The position numbers were made by a program, and so were the translations under genes. A stretch of DNA of 64,000 bases, from the NCBI GenBank assembly GCA_013290125.1, contig JABCYQ010000010.1:32716-96715 (forward strand). The letters run 5' to 3'. The first letter of the stretch is position 1. Each line of letters begins with the position of its first letter. Below the pieces are notes generated by a model. It worked only from the letters and a program-made list of their open reading frames with translations. It was not told where the DNA came from and did not search any database. Origin of the DNA: Vulcanimicrobiota bacterium (GTDB taxonomy: Bacteria > Vulcanimicrobiota > Vulcanimicrobiia > Eremiobacterales > Eremiobacteraceae). Positions 35,060 through 42,690 of this stretch are shown here, one piece after another.

Positions 35060-35096
35060 TTGACGCGCTAAGCGATTGCTAGGTAGACTTAGCGCA
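35060..35096 (+). promoter_or_regulatory. Sigma-70 promoter giving a candidate leaderless message for the second PHA reductase
   Basis: TTGACG (35060-35065), an 18-nt spacer and TAGACT (35084-35089), with the ATG 6 nt later at 35096. The expected transcription start falls on the A of the ATG, and no Shine-Dalgarno is present. Inverted GCGCTAAG/CTTAGCGC (35066-35073 and 35088-35095) flanks the -10 box, a possible operator. Spacer and -10 region match the phasin promoter at 38099. Confidence 0.65.
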
Positions 35097-35863
35097 TGAC
35101 GGATTCGACGACAGCATCACTTTCCGGACGCGTCGCCATCGTGACCGGCGGCGCCCGCGGCATCGGCGCAGCCATCGCACGATCGCTGCTCAGCGATGGT
35201 GCAACGGTCGCAATCACCGGACTCGCCGACGATCGCGAGCGAGCCGCAACGTTGACGAAGAGCCTGCCCGCGGATGCCGCCGGTCGGCTTTCGTTCATCC
35301 AGAGCGACGTTGGAGAGTACGCGGATTGCGAGCGCACGGCAGCGGAAGTTCTTGCGGCCAGGGGCAGCATCGACATCTTGGTCAACAACGCCGGCATCAC
35401 ACAGGACAAGACGATCCGCAAGATGTCGACCGATCAGTGGCACGCGGTGATCCGCGTGAACCTCACCGGACCGTTCTTCATGACCAAGGCGGTGTTCGGG
35501 CAGATGCTCGAACAAAAGCGCGGGCGCATCGTCAACATGAGTTCGGTCGTCGGCCTCGCCGGCAATTTCGGCCAAGCCAACTATGCGGCGTCGAAGGCCG
35601 GTCTGCTCGGCCTCACCAAGACCACTGCGCTCGAAGGCGCGGCTTCAAACGTCACCGCCAACGCAGTGGCGCCGGGATTCGTCGGTACCGACATGGTGGC
35701 GGCCATGCCGCCCGCGGCGGTCGAAGCGGCGATCAAAAGCACGCCGGTGAAACGACTCGCCGAGCCGGATGAGATCGCGCGCGTCGTGCGCTTCTTGGTC
35801 GACGATCGATCGGGTTACTTGACCGGAGCGGTCGTGAGCGTCAACGGAGGCTGGTACATGTGA
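35096..35863 (+). CDS. Second acetoacetyl-CoA reductase/3-oxoacyl reductase (SDR family)
   Basis: 255 residues. TGGARGIG cofactor loop, NNAGIT, MSSVVGLAGNFGQ, YAASK active site and YLTGAVVSVNGGWYM end. Strongly similar to the phaB gene at 32336. Its stop overlaps the phaC start by 1 nt (TGATG), so reductase and synthase are co-translated. PhaB activity is likely, but FabG activity cannot be excluded. Transcription probably starts at the ATG itself. Confidence 0.9.
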   Translation: MTDSTTASLSGRVAIVTGGARGIGAAIARSLLSDGATVAITGLADDRERAATLTKSLPADAAGRLSFIQSDVGEYADCERTAAEVLAARGSIDILVNNAGITQDKTIRKMSTDQWHAVIRVNLTGPFFMTKAVFGQMLEQKRGRIVNMSSVVGLAGNFGQANYAASKAGLLGLTKTTALEGAASNVTANAVAPGFVGTDMVAAMPPAAVEAAIKSTPVKRLAEPDEIARVVRFLVDDRSGYLTGAVVSVNGGWYM

Positions 35864-37746
35864 TGGGAGCGACCAACCCGACCTTCACTATGCCGCCGCT
35901 CGAAGAATTCGCGTACGGACTCGACGTCACGGGCGTGGATCCGGCGTCGTTGGGCGACGCGTTGCGCGCGGCGATCAACGACGTGTTGCTCGATCCTGCG
36001 CGCCTCACCGTCTGGCTGGGTACGCTTGCCATGTCCGAACAGACCGTGGCGATAAACGCGCTGCGCCGTTTTGCCGGTGAGTCGCCCGATAGCGTCGCGT
36101 CGCCGGCCTCAGGCGATCGCCGCTTCGCAGACGACGGCTGGCGCACGAACCCGATGCTTGCAGCGTTGCTCGAGAGCTATCTGTTGCGCTCCCGCGCGCT
36201 CGTGCAGATGGTCGAATCATCGCGACTTCCCGAAGCGACGCGGCGCAAAGCGCGCTTCGCGGCACAGATGATGGTCGATGCGTTGGCGCCGAGCAACGTG
36301 CCGTGGCTCAATCCGGCGGTTGTGCGCGAAGCGATGACGTCCGGCGGCGATAGCTTGCTGCGCGGCATGGAGAATTTTCTCGAAGACGTCCGCTCGAACA
36401 ACGGGCGGCCGCGCCAAGTCGACTCCTCTAGTTTCGTGCTTGGCAACAACATCGCGGCCACGCCCGGACGCGTTGTGCTGCGCAATGAATTGATCGAACT
36501 GCTCGCCTACGAACCGCAGACGCCGCGCGTGCACAGCGAACCGATCCTGTGCAGCCCACCGTGGATCAACAAATATTACATCATGGATCTCGCGCCGGGT
36601 CGATCGTACATCGAGTGGGCGGTCACGCACGGATTCACGGTGTTCGCCATCTCGTATCGCAATCCGGACTCGTCGATGGCGAAGTTCACGATGGACGACT
36701 ATTTGCGGCTCGGCGTGCTCGCCGCGCTCGACCGCGTGCAGGAGATCACCGGCAGCAAGCGCGTCAACCTCGCTGCGCTCTGCCTTGGCGGAACGCTTGC
36801 AGTTCTGGCGCTCGCCTATCTACAGGCGAAGGGGCAGGCGCACCGCATCGGCTGGGTGACGCTCACGAATTCGCTGATCGATTTCTCCGAGCCTGGCGAT
36901 CTCGGCGTCTTCACGGATGAGTCGACTATCTCGCGGCTCGAAAAGCGCATGGAAGAGCACGGCTATCTGGAAGCCGACGCGATGGCCGGAACGTTCGATT
37001 GGATGCGCGCAAACGATCTCGTGTGGAACTACGTCGTCAGCAACTGGTACATGGGTCGCAAGCCGCCAGCGTTTGACATCCTCGCATGGAACGGCGACAG
37101 CACCCGCATGCCCGCTGCGATGCACTCGCAGTACTTGCGCTCGTGCTATCTCGAGAACGCGTTGGTGAAGCCGGGTGCGTTCAAAATTCTCGGAACGCCG
37201 GTGGACCTGAGCAAGATCCGCACGCCGCTCTACGTGCTGGGCGCGGAAACCGACCACATCGCACCATGGCGCGCGACCTACCGCATGACGCAGCTCACCT
37301 CAGGCGAAGCGACGTATACGCTCACATCGAGCGGCCACGTCGCCGGTATCGTCAATCCGCCCGGGAATCCAAAGTCGAAATACTGGACATCTGGTGTCGT
37401 GCCGAAGGGCACGAGCGCGGAGAATTGGCGCGCGAGCGCTTCGGCGACCACCGGCAGCTGGTGGGAGCACTGGCTCAAGTGGGCCGAGCACCGTTCGGGC
37501 GCACTCGTCGTGCCGCCGAAATTGCCGAACGGCGATCCCGCGCCCGGACTGTATGTGCGTGGAGAGACCGGTCCTCTGTCTGAGCCGTCGCGCGCGAAAG
37601 GGCCAACCGCTCCTCGCGCGGTCCGCTCTTCCGCGAAGCCCGTCGTCCGCACGGCGGCGAAACCCACCGCAAAGGCCGCCGCGAAGCCGGCCGCTCGCGC
37701 GGCGAAAACCCGGAGAGCTGCGACACCCCGGCGCACGAAGCGATGA
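35863..37746 (+). CDS. phaC: Poly(3-hydroxyalkanoate) synthase with basic Ala/Lys/Pro-rich C-terminal tail
   Basis: 627 residues. It polymerises (R)-3-hydroxyacyl-CoA on PHA granules. The alpha/beta hydrolase fold has nucleophile Cys307 in ALCLGGTLA, Asp464 in GAETDHIAPW and His492 in SSGHVAGIVNPPG, plus the synthase markers PPWINKYYIMDL and WNGDSTRMP. The usual lipase-like box G-x-C-x-G-G has Ala at the first position. Residues ~577-627 are a tail rich in Ala, Lys, Arg and Pro (AKPVVRTAAKPTAKAAAKPA), not part of the catalytic fold and similar in style to the DNA-binding tails of PhaF and PhaM. GTG at 35860 is an alternative start. Its stop overlaps the XRE gene by 4 nt. Confidence 0.94.
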   Translation: MGATNPTFTMPPLEEFAYGLDVTGVDPASLGDALRAAINDVLLDPARLTVWLGTLAMSEQTVAINALRRFAGESPDSVASPASGDRRFADDGWRTNPMLAALLESYLLRSRALVQMVESSRLPEATRRKARFAAQMMVDALAPSNVPWLNPAVVREAMTSGGDSLLRGMENFLEDVRSNNGRPRQVDSSSFVLGNNIAATPGRVVLRNELIELLAYEPQTPRVHSEPILCSPPWINKYYIMDLAPGRSYIEWAVTHGFTVFAISYRNPDSSMAKFTMDDYLRLGVLAALDRVQEITGSKRVNLAALCLGGTLAVLALAYLQAKGQAHRIGWVTLTNSLIDFSEPGDLGVFTDESTISRLEKRMEEHGYLEADAMAGTFDWMRANDLVWNYVVSNWYMGRKPPAFDILAWNGDSTRMPAAMHSQYLRSCYLENALVKPGAFKILGTPVDLSKIRTPLYVLGAETDHIAPWRATYRMTQLTSGEATYTLTSSGHVAGIVNPPGNPKSKYWTSGVVPKGTSAENWRASASATTGSWWEHWLKWAEHRSGALVVPPKLPNGDPAPGLYVRGETGPLSEPSRAKGPTAPRAVRSSAKPVVRTAAKPTAKAAAKPAARAAKTRRAATPRRTKR

Positions 37747-38102
37747 CCGGCAAGAAGAGTCCGTGGAACGATCTCGGCGAGTTCATCCGCGCGCAGCGCG
37801 AGTTGGCGAATCTCTCTTTACGGCAGTTGGCCGAGATGACGAAAGTTTCGAATCCGTACTTGAGCCAAGTCGAGCGCGGCTTGTACAAGCCGTCCGCTGA
37901 GGTCCTCAAAAGCATAGCGGGCGCGCTGCAGATCTCCGCCGAGACGATGTACAACCAAGCTGGGCTCCTCGACGACGACGCCGGCACCAAGGGCCACGAT
38001 GCGGGACGCGTGGAGCAGGCGATTCACGGCGATTCGCGCCTCAGCAAAGACCAGAAAGACACGCTTCTGCGGATCTACCGAGGCTTTATCGAGCGCCCTT
38101 GA
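37743..38102 (+). CDS. XRE-family transcriptional regulator of the PHA locus
   Basis: 119 residues. Helix-turn-helix at ~11-65 (FIRAQRELANLSLRQLAEMT, then NPYLSQVERGLYKPSAEVLK), followed by a Gly/Asp-rich linker and a short C-terminal helix (SKDQKDTLLRIYRGFIE). It overlaps phaC by 4 nt (ATGA) and is followed by the phasin promoter. By position it is a candidate PhaR-type repressor that senses granules and controls the phasin, though it is not homologous to classical PhaR by sequence as far as I can see. Confidence 0.88.
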   Translation: MTGKKSPWNDLGEFIRAQRELANLSLRQLAEMTKVSNPYLSQVERGLYKPSAEVLKSIAGALQISAETMYNQAGLLDDDAGTKGHDAGRVEQAIHGDSRLSKDQKDTLLRIYRGFIERP

Positions 38103-38128
38103 CAGGCACAGCATCTGCTTGGTATACT
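38099..38128 (+). promoter_or_regulatory. Near-consensus sigma-70 promoter of the phasin gene
   Basis: TTGACA (38099-38104), an 18-nt spacer and TATACT (38123-38128). The predicted start is about 38135, leaving a ~39-nt leader with AAGGAG before the phasin ATG. CTTAGC after the -10 box and GCTAAG before the ribosome binding site form a spaced inverted repeat (38127-38132 and 38154-38159), echoing the one at the reductase promoter. The -35 begins inside the end of the XRE gene. Confidence 0.75.
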
Positions 38129-38173
38129 TAGCACGCATCTAAATATGCAGATTCGCTAAGGAGCACAAAGCAA

Positions 38174-38479
38174 ATGAAGACCTACACCGATTTCATCAGC
38201 AAAGTCCAAGAAGACGTGATCACGGCTGTCAAGCAAGTCCAAGACGCCAGCCTTGCCGGCTTCCAGACAGCGCGCGAGACCACGTCCGATTACATGTCCG
38301 GCAAGACCGCGTTCAATTTCGAATCGATGCCGAATCCCACGCAAGTCATCGAGAACGCGTTCGGCTTCACGGCGCAGATCCTCGAGCTGCAGAAGGGCTA
38401 CGCCCTGAAGGTCGCCGAGTCGATCTCAAAGGCCGCCAAGCACGAGACCGCCGACAAGTTCCAAAAGTCCGCCAAGTAA
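38174..38479 (+). CDS. phaP: Phasin (PHA granule surface protein)
   Basis: 101 residues, helical and amphipathic: FISKVQEDVITAVKQVQDAS, FNFESMPNPTQVIENAFGFT and AQILELQKGYALKVAESISK. Size, composition, the context after phaC and its strong promoter fit a phasin that coats PHA granules and limits their size. AAGGAG precedes the ATG at good distance. It has its own promoter and terminator, so it can be expressed far above phaC. Confidence 0.85.
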   Translation: MKTYTDFISKVQEDVITAVKQVQDASLAGFQTARETTSDYMSGKTAFNFESMPNPTQVIENAFGFTAQILELQKGYALKVAESISKAAKHETADKFQKSAK

Positions 38480-38494
38480 ACCCATTCCACGACG

Positions 38495-38524
38495 ACGGCC
38501 GGCATCTCGCCGGCCGTTTTATTT
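38495..38524 (+). terminator. Intrinsic terminator after the phasin gene
   Basis: ACGGCCGGC-ATCTC-GCCGGCCGT, a perfect 9-bp stem with a 5-nt loop, followed by TTTATTTT. It starts 15 nt after the stop codon and closes the PHA operon. This is one of only two convincing intrinsic terminators in the window. Confidence 0.93.
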
Positions 38525-38551
38525 TCGCACGCGCACTCTCTACGATTTCCC

Positions 38552-38618
38552 TGAAGGGGCCGATTTCATATCGGCCCGAGCGAACGTAACGCGGGCCGAC
38601 ATGAAGTCGGCCCCTTCA
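38552..38618. repeat. Type A paired-hairpin repeat, full length (67 nt)
   Basis: Two inverted 26-nt halves separated by 15 nt. The left half is TGAAG plus GGGCCGAT / ATCGGCCC arms; the right half is GGGCCGAC / GTCGGCCC arms plus CTTCA. The left copy has the stem pair changed on both sides (C to T and G to A), so pairing is kept. It lies between the phasin terminator and the next gene start at 38636. Confidence 0.92.
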
Positions 38619-38635
38619 TTGAGAAGATGATCGTA

Positions 38636-39133
38636 ATGAACATCCGCACGATTCTCTCCCTCGCGACCGCCGCCACTGCGACGGTCGTATCGTTGAGCGC
38701 ACAGGCCGCCCCCGCGGCCGCACCTCAGCGCGTCGCGATCGCCGCGATCCAGTCGGCGCAGATCGGCTCGAAAGTCGACGTCGTCGGATATTTCTCGCAC
38801 AAATCACCAGAGATCGACGGCGACCTTGAGGTCTATCTCATCGATCACCGCGGCAACTTCGTGGTGGTGGAGGCCCCGGTGCGCTATCGAGCGATGAAGT
38901 ATTACATCCGCGGCATGCACTTGCACCGCGGCGAACTCATCGAAGTGACCGGCAACCTCACGATCCAACACGACAAGCCCACGCGCGAATACCGTCATGG
39001 CTGGTACGAAGTCAACCCGGTCGAGACGATGACGCGTTATCAGGGTCCCGTGCCGGACGATCTCCATTACGTCCGCGTCGCGCACCACTTCCTCGGGCGA
39101 GTCACGGTCACGTCTGAAGGCGGCATCCGCTAG
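38636..39133 (+). CDS. Small secreted protein, possibly OB-fold
   Basis: 165 residues. Signal peptide MNIRTILSLATAATATVVSL with AQA cleavage. The mature part (IGSKVDVVGYFSHKSPEIDG, DLEVYLIDHRGNFVVVEAPV, LHRGELIEVTGNLTIQH) reads like a five-strand OB-type barrel; this is inference. An ATG at 38627 is in frame, but 38636 has better spacing from GAGAAG and gives the signal peptide. It directly follows a type A repeat and is convergent with glyQS, 2 nt apart. Confidence 0.72.
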   Translation: MNIRTILSLATAATATVVSLSAQAAPAAAPQRVAIAAIQSAQIGSKVDVVGYFSHKSPEIDGDLEVYLIDHRGNFVVVEAPVRYRAMKYYIRGMHLHRGELIEVTGNLTIQHDKPTREYRHGWYEVNPVETMTRYQGPVPDDLHYVRVAHHFLGRVTVTSEGGIR

Positions 39134-39135
39134 AT

Positions 39136-40452
39136 CTAGATCTTCCCCAAAGCCGTTCGCAAGTGGACCTCGAGCATATCGAGAGAGACGCGCACTTGCT
39201 CTTTTGAATCGCGATCGCGCACGGTGGCGTCGTTTCCGCTCAACGAATCGTAATCGATCGTCACGCAGAACGGCGTGCCGATCTCGTCTTGCCGGTAGTA
39301 GCGTTTGCCGACGTTCCCGGAGTCATCGAACGTGGTGCGGATGTGCGGCCGAAGCCCAAGTTCCACGCGGCGCGCCAAGTCGACGATATCCGGTTTGTTC
39401 CGCACGAGCGGAAACACGGCGACCTTGTACGGTGCCAGACTCGGGTGCAAATGCAGCACGGTGCGATCCGTTTCGCGCTCGTACGCGTCCAGCATAAAAG
39501 CGAGGAGCGCGCGGTCCACGCCGAGCGACGGCTCGATCACAGCAGGCAGATACTTCTCTTTTGATTCCTCGTCGAAGTACGCGAGGTCTTTTCCGCTCGC
39601 GGCGACGTGCTGCGTCAAGTCGAACGTGCCGCGGTGCGCGATGCCTTCGAGTTCGCCCCAGCCGAATGGAAAATCGTATTCGAGGTCAGTCGTGGCCTTG
39701 CTGTAGTGCGCAAGATCGGCGCCCGAGTATGGCGTCTTACGCAGGCGCTCCGGCTGCATCCCAAGACGCATCCACCAATCATAGCGCGCGCCGACCCAGT
39801 AATCGTACCAGCGCATCGCTTCTTCGGGCGGTTCGGGTGGCACGAAAAACTCGAGCTCCATCTGCTCGAACTCACGCGAGCGAAAGATGAAGTTTCCAGG
39901 CGTGATCTCGTTGCGAAACGCTTTGCCGATCTGCGCGATGCCGAACGGCGGCTTCTTGCGCGCGGTCTGATACGCGAGTTTGAAATCCACGAAGATCCCT
40001 TGCGCGGTCTCCGGGCGCAAGTAGGCCTCAGACGACGCGTCCTCCATCGCCCCGATGGCGGTCTTGAACATCATGTTGAAGGCGCGCGGTTCGGTGAGCG
40101 TCGCGTTGCCGCACGACGGGCAGCGATCGGTTGTGAGCTGATCGGCACGCCAGCGTTTTTTGCACGTCTTGCAGTCCACCATCTGATCGTGGAAATTGTC
40201 CAAGTGGCCGGACGCGCGCCAGACGGCGGGAGCCATGAGGATGGCCGTGTCGAGTCCGACGACGTCGTCGCGCAGTACGACGATGTCGCGCCACCATGCC
40301 TCGCGGATATTGCGCTTCAGCTCGACGCCGAGCGGACCATAGTCCCACGCGCCGTTGACGCCGCCGTACAGCTCGCTCGACTGAAAGACGAAACCGCGGC
40401 GCTTGCAGAGCGCCGTCAGTTCTTCCATGGTGGGTTTCGGCCGCAGCGTCAC
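39136..40452 (-). CDS. glyQS: Glycyl-tRNA synthetase, homodimeric class II type
   Basis: 438 residues. Evidence: ALCKRRGFVFQSSELYGGVN, WDYGPLGVELKRNI, class II motif 2 GKAFRNEITPGNFIFRSREF with QMELEFF, motif 3 region SLGVDRALLAFMLDAYE, and a C-terminal anticodon-binding domain. A CxxC...CxxC insert (CKTCKKRW ... CPSC) may bind zinc. It starts with GTG and overlaps the ABC permease stop by 4 nt (GTGA). Confidence 0.96.
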   Translation of the reverse strand: MTLRPKPTMEELTALCKRRGFVFQSSELYGGVNGAWDYGPLGVELKRNIREAWWRDIVVLRDDVVGLDTAILMAPAVWRASGHLDNFHDQMVDCKTCKKRWRADQLTTDRCPSCGNATLTEPRAFNMMFKTAIGAMEDASSEAYLRPETAQGIFVDFKLAYQTARKKPPFGIAQIGKAFRNEITPGNFIFRSREFEQMELEFFVPPEPPEEAMRWYDYWVGARYDWWMRLGMQPERLRKTPYSGADLAHYSKATTDLEYDFPFGWGELEGIAHRGTFDLTQHVAASGKDLAYFDEESKEKYLPAVIEPSLGVDRALLAFMLDAYERETDRTVLHLHPSLAPYKVAVFPLVRNKPDIVDLARRVELGLRPHIRTTFDDSGNVGKRYYRQDEIGTPFCVTIDYDSLSGNDATVRDRDSKEQVRVSLDMLEVHLRTALGKI

Positions 40453-41747
40453 GCCGGCGCTCGCAGCGCCCGCCAGATCTCTTTGACCGAAGGCGGTTTT
40501 CCGTACATGAGCACGCCGACTCTATAGAGCTTGCCGGCGAGCAGAGTCAGCCCCCAGATCGTGAGCAGCGACAGGCCGATGCAGATCACGATCTGCCACC
40601 AGGGCACAGAGACCGTCGCGATACGTGTGAACATCAAGAGCGGACTGATGAGCGGGATCATGGATCCCCACATCACGTACGGCGCGTCGGGATTGGTCAG
40701 CGCGAAGATGGCGAGCAGATATGCCGCGATGATCGGCAGCATGAACACGATCGAGTACTGTTGCACTTCTTCGGGTTTCGAGAGCAGCGATCCGATGCCG
40801 GCGTACATCGCCGAATACGTGAAGAACGCGAGGAAGAAGAATACGATGAGATAGCCGAGCGTTGCCCACGGCACGTGCGGCAAGCCCTCGCTGAGCACGC
40901 GCGACATGGCGGCTTGCGCCTCGGGCGAGGGCGGCGTCCCATGGCTGACGGCCGCGCCGCCGTAGAGCACACCGGCGATCAACGCAGCGACCGCCGCGGC
41001 GATGGCGTTGAGCACGAGTTGGACGAGCGCGACCGCGCCGATCCCATAGATCTTGCCGGTCAGCAGCTGCGAAGGCCGCACGGTGCCGATCATGATCTCC
41101 ATGATGCGGCTCGCCTTCTCTTCGATGACGCCAGATGCGACCTGCACGCCGTAGATCACGACCGCGGTATACAAGATGATGAGTAAGAAATACACCATTC
41201 CGGTCGCGAAGAATTCCTCGCTTTCATTCCGGTAGCGCGTGTTGAGGCTGTGGACGTCAAACGGAAAATCCAACGCGCGCTTCACCGCGTCGCGCGCCGC
41301 TCCCGAAACGTCGGCTAGGAGCACCGCTTGCTGAAGGTCCCGTTGGATCGCGCCGCTGTCTTGCAGCGAGGACGCCGACTTCGGGTAGTAGGTGAAGCCG
41401 AGAGCGCCTTGTTTGCTTCGGTAAGCGACGAGCACCGCGTCGTACGTGCCTTTGTCCAAAAGCGTGCGCGTGGCTGCCGGAAGTTCCGGCCCCTTACTGA
41501 GTGTCGTGAGCACCGTCAGGCTGTCGTCCGTCGGGCGCAGCGCCACGAGCGTGTTGTTGGAGGTGAGCGCGTCTGGACCGACGATGGCTATGCGCGTGGC
41601 AGTGGACTTCGTGACCGAACTGAGCAGCGACGGCAACAGTGCGAGCAGCACGATGCCGATCATGCTGAGAATCGTCGCGACGATGAACGAGCGTTGACGC
41701 ACGCGCTCCACGAATTCGCGTTTGATGAGGATCCACGTGATGTTCAC
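40449..41747 (-). CDS. ABC-2 type transporter permease (NatB-like)
   Basis: 432 residues. One TM near the N-terminus (RSFIVATILSMIGIVLLALL), a ~150-residue extracytoplasmic domain, then five TMs near the C-terminus with VASGVIEEKASRIMEIMIGT, a hallmark of the NatB/ABC2_membrane_3 group. GTG start in a GTGA overlap with the ATPase gene. Together they form an exporter; in relatives NatAB exports Na+, but the substrate here is unknown. Confidence 0.88.
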   Translation of the reverse strand: MNITWILIKREFVERVRQRSFIVATILSMIGIVLLALLPSLLSSVTKSTATRIAIVGPDALTSNNTLVALRPTDDSLTVLTTLSKGPELPAATRTLLDKGTYDAVLVAYRSKQGALGFTYYPKSASSLQDSGAIQRDLQQAVLLADVSGAARDAVKRALDFPFDVHSLNTRYRNESEEFFATGMVYFLLIILYTAVVIYGVQVASGVIEEKASRIMEIMIGTVRPSQLLTGKIYGIGAVALVQLVLNAIAAAVAALIAGVLYGGAAVSHGTPPSPEAQAAMSRVLSEGLPHVPWATLGYLIVFFFLAFFTYSAMYAGIGSLLSKPEEVQQYSIVFMLPIIAAYLLAIFALTNPDAPYVMWGSMIPLISPLLMFTRIATVSVPWWQIVICIGLSLLTIWGLTLLAGKLYRVGVLMYGKPPSVKEIWRALRAPA

Positions 41748-42646
41748 GCGAGTACCTCTTCGGGCTTCACTGCGCGGAGGTAGATGTCGTTGAGCGATGG
41801 CTCGACCACTTCGAAGTGGTCAACCGAGCCGGCCGCCATGGCGGCGCGCAACAAATCGGCGGGACTTGTCTTCGCCGAGATCGTCAGTTCCAGATAACCG
41901 TCTTTGGACGGCCGGATCGCGGCATCGGGGAACGCACGCAAGAAGGCGGTTTCGGGCATTGCGGTCATGCGGACGAAGCGTTCGGGCCAACCGGTCTTGA
42001 TCGCTTTGAGGTTGCCGGACAGAACGGCGCGCGCGCGATCGATGATGCAGATGTCCTCGCACAGCTCTTCGACTTGTTCCATGCGGTGGCTTGAGAGCAT
42101 CACGGTCGTTCCGCGTGCCACGAGATCTCTGATCGACGACTTCACCACCTCGACGTTGATCGGATCGAAACCGGAGAATGGCTCGTCGAGCACGAGCAGC
42201 GGCGGATCGTGCACGATTGCCGCGATGAACTGCGCTTTCTGCTGATTGCCCTTTGAAAGTTCCGCCGGTGTGGACTGCAGTTTTTCGGTCAGGTTGAGCG
42301 AGGCCGCTAGTTCGGCGACGCGCTTTGCCGCGACGTCGTCGGCGACGCCGTGCAATCGCGCGAGGAACATCAGTTGGTCGGCCACCTTCATCTTTGGGTA
42401 AAGGCCGCGCTCCTCCGGGAGATAGCCGAACGTCCGGCGCATGTCGCCGTCCACCTTCTTGCCGTCCCAACGCACTTCGCCGCTGTCGGGGACGATGATG
42501 TCCAGGACCATGCGGATCGTGGTCGTCTTGCCGGCTCCGTTCGGGCCAAGCAAGCCGAAAACGTGCCCGCGCTGGACCGCGAACGAGAGCTTCTCGACCG
42601 CTTGGACCGTGCGGAATGCTTTCGAGATCGAATCAACTTCGAGCAT
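41744..42646 (-). CDS. ABC transporter ATP-binding protein (NatA-like)
   Basis: 300 residues. Walker A GPNGAGKTT, the signature in the degenerate form ELSKGNQQKAQFIAAI, Walker B LLVLDEPFSGFDPIN and switch His in MLSSHRMEQVEELC. The C-terminal ~80 residues form the DUF4162-type domain of exporter ATPases. The start at 42646 is preferred; the longer open frame upstream overlaps rlmN. Partner is the permease downstream. Confidence 0.93.
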   Translation of the reverse strand: MLEVDSISKAFRTVQAVEKLSFAVQRGHVFGLLGPNGAGKTTTIRMVLDIIVPDSGEVRWDGKKVDGDMRRTFGYLPEERGLYPKMKVADQLMFLARLHGVADDVAAKRVAELAASLNLTEKLQSTPAELSKGNQQKAQFIAAIVHDPPLLVLDEPFSGFDPINVEVVKSSIRDLVARGTTVMLSSHRMEQVEELCEDICIIDRARAVLSGNLKAIKTGWPERFVRMTAMPETAFLRAFPDAAIRPSKDGYLELTISAKTSPADLLRAAMAAGSVDHFEVVEPSLNDIYLRAVKPEEVLA

Positions 42647-42690
42647 GATGGCCGAAGAGATTACGTTTAGCGGCCCCTCATTCCCGGTTC

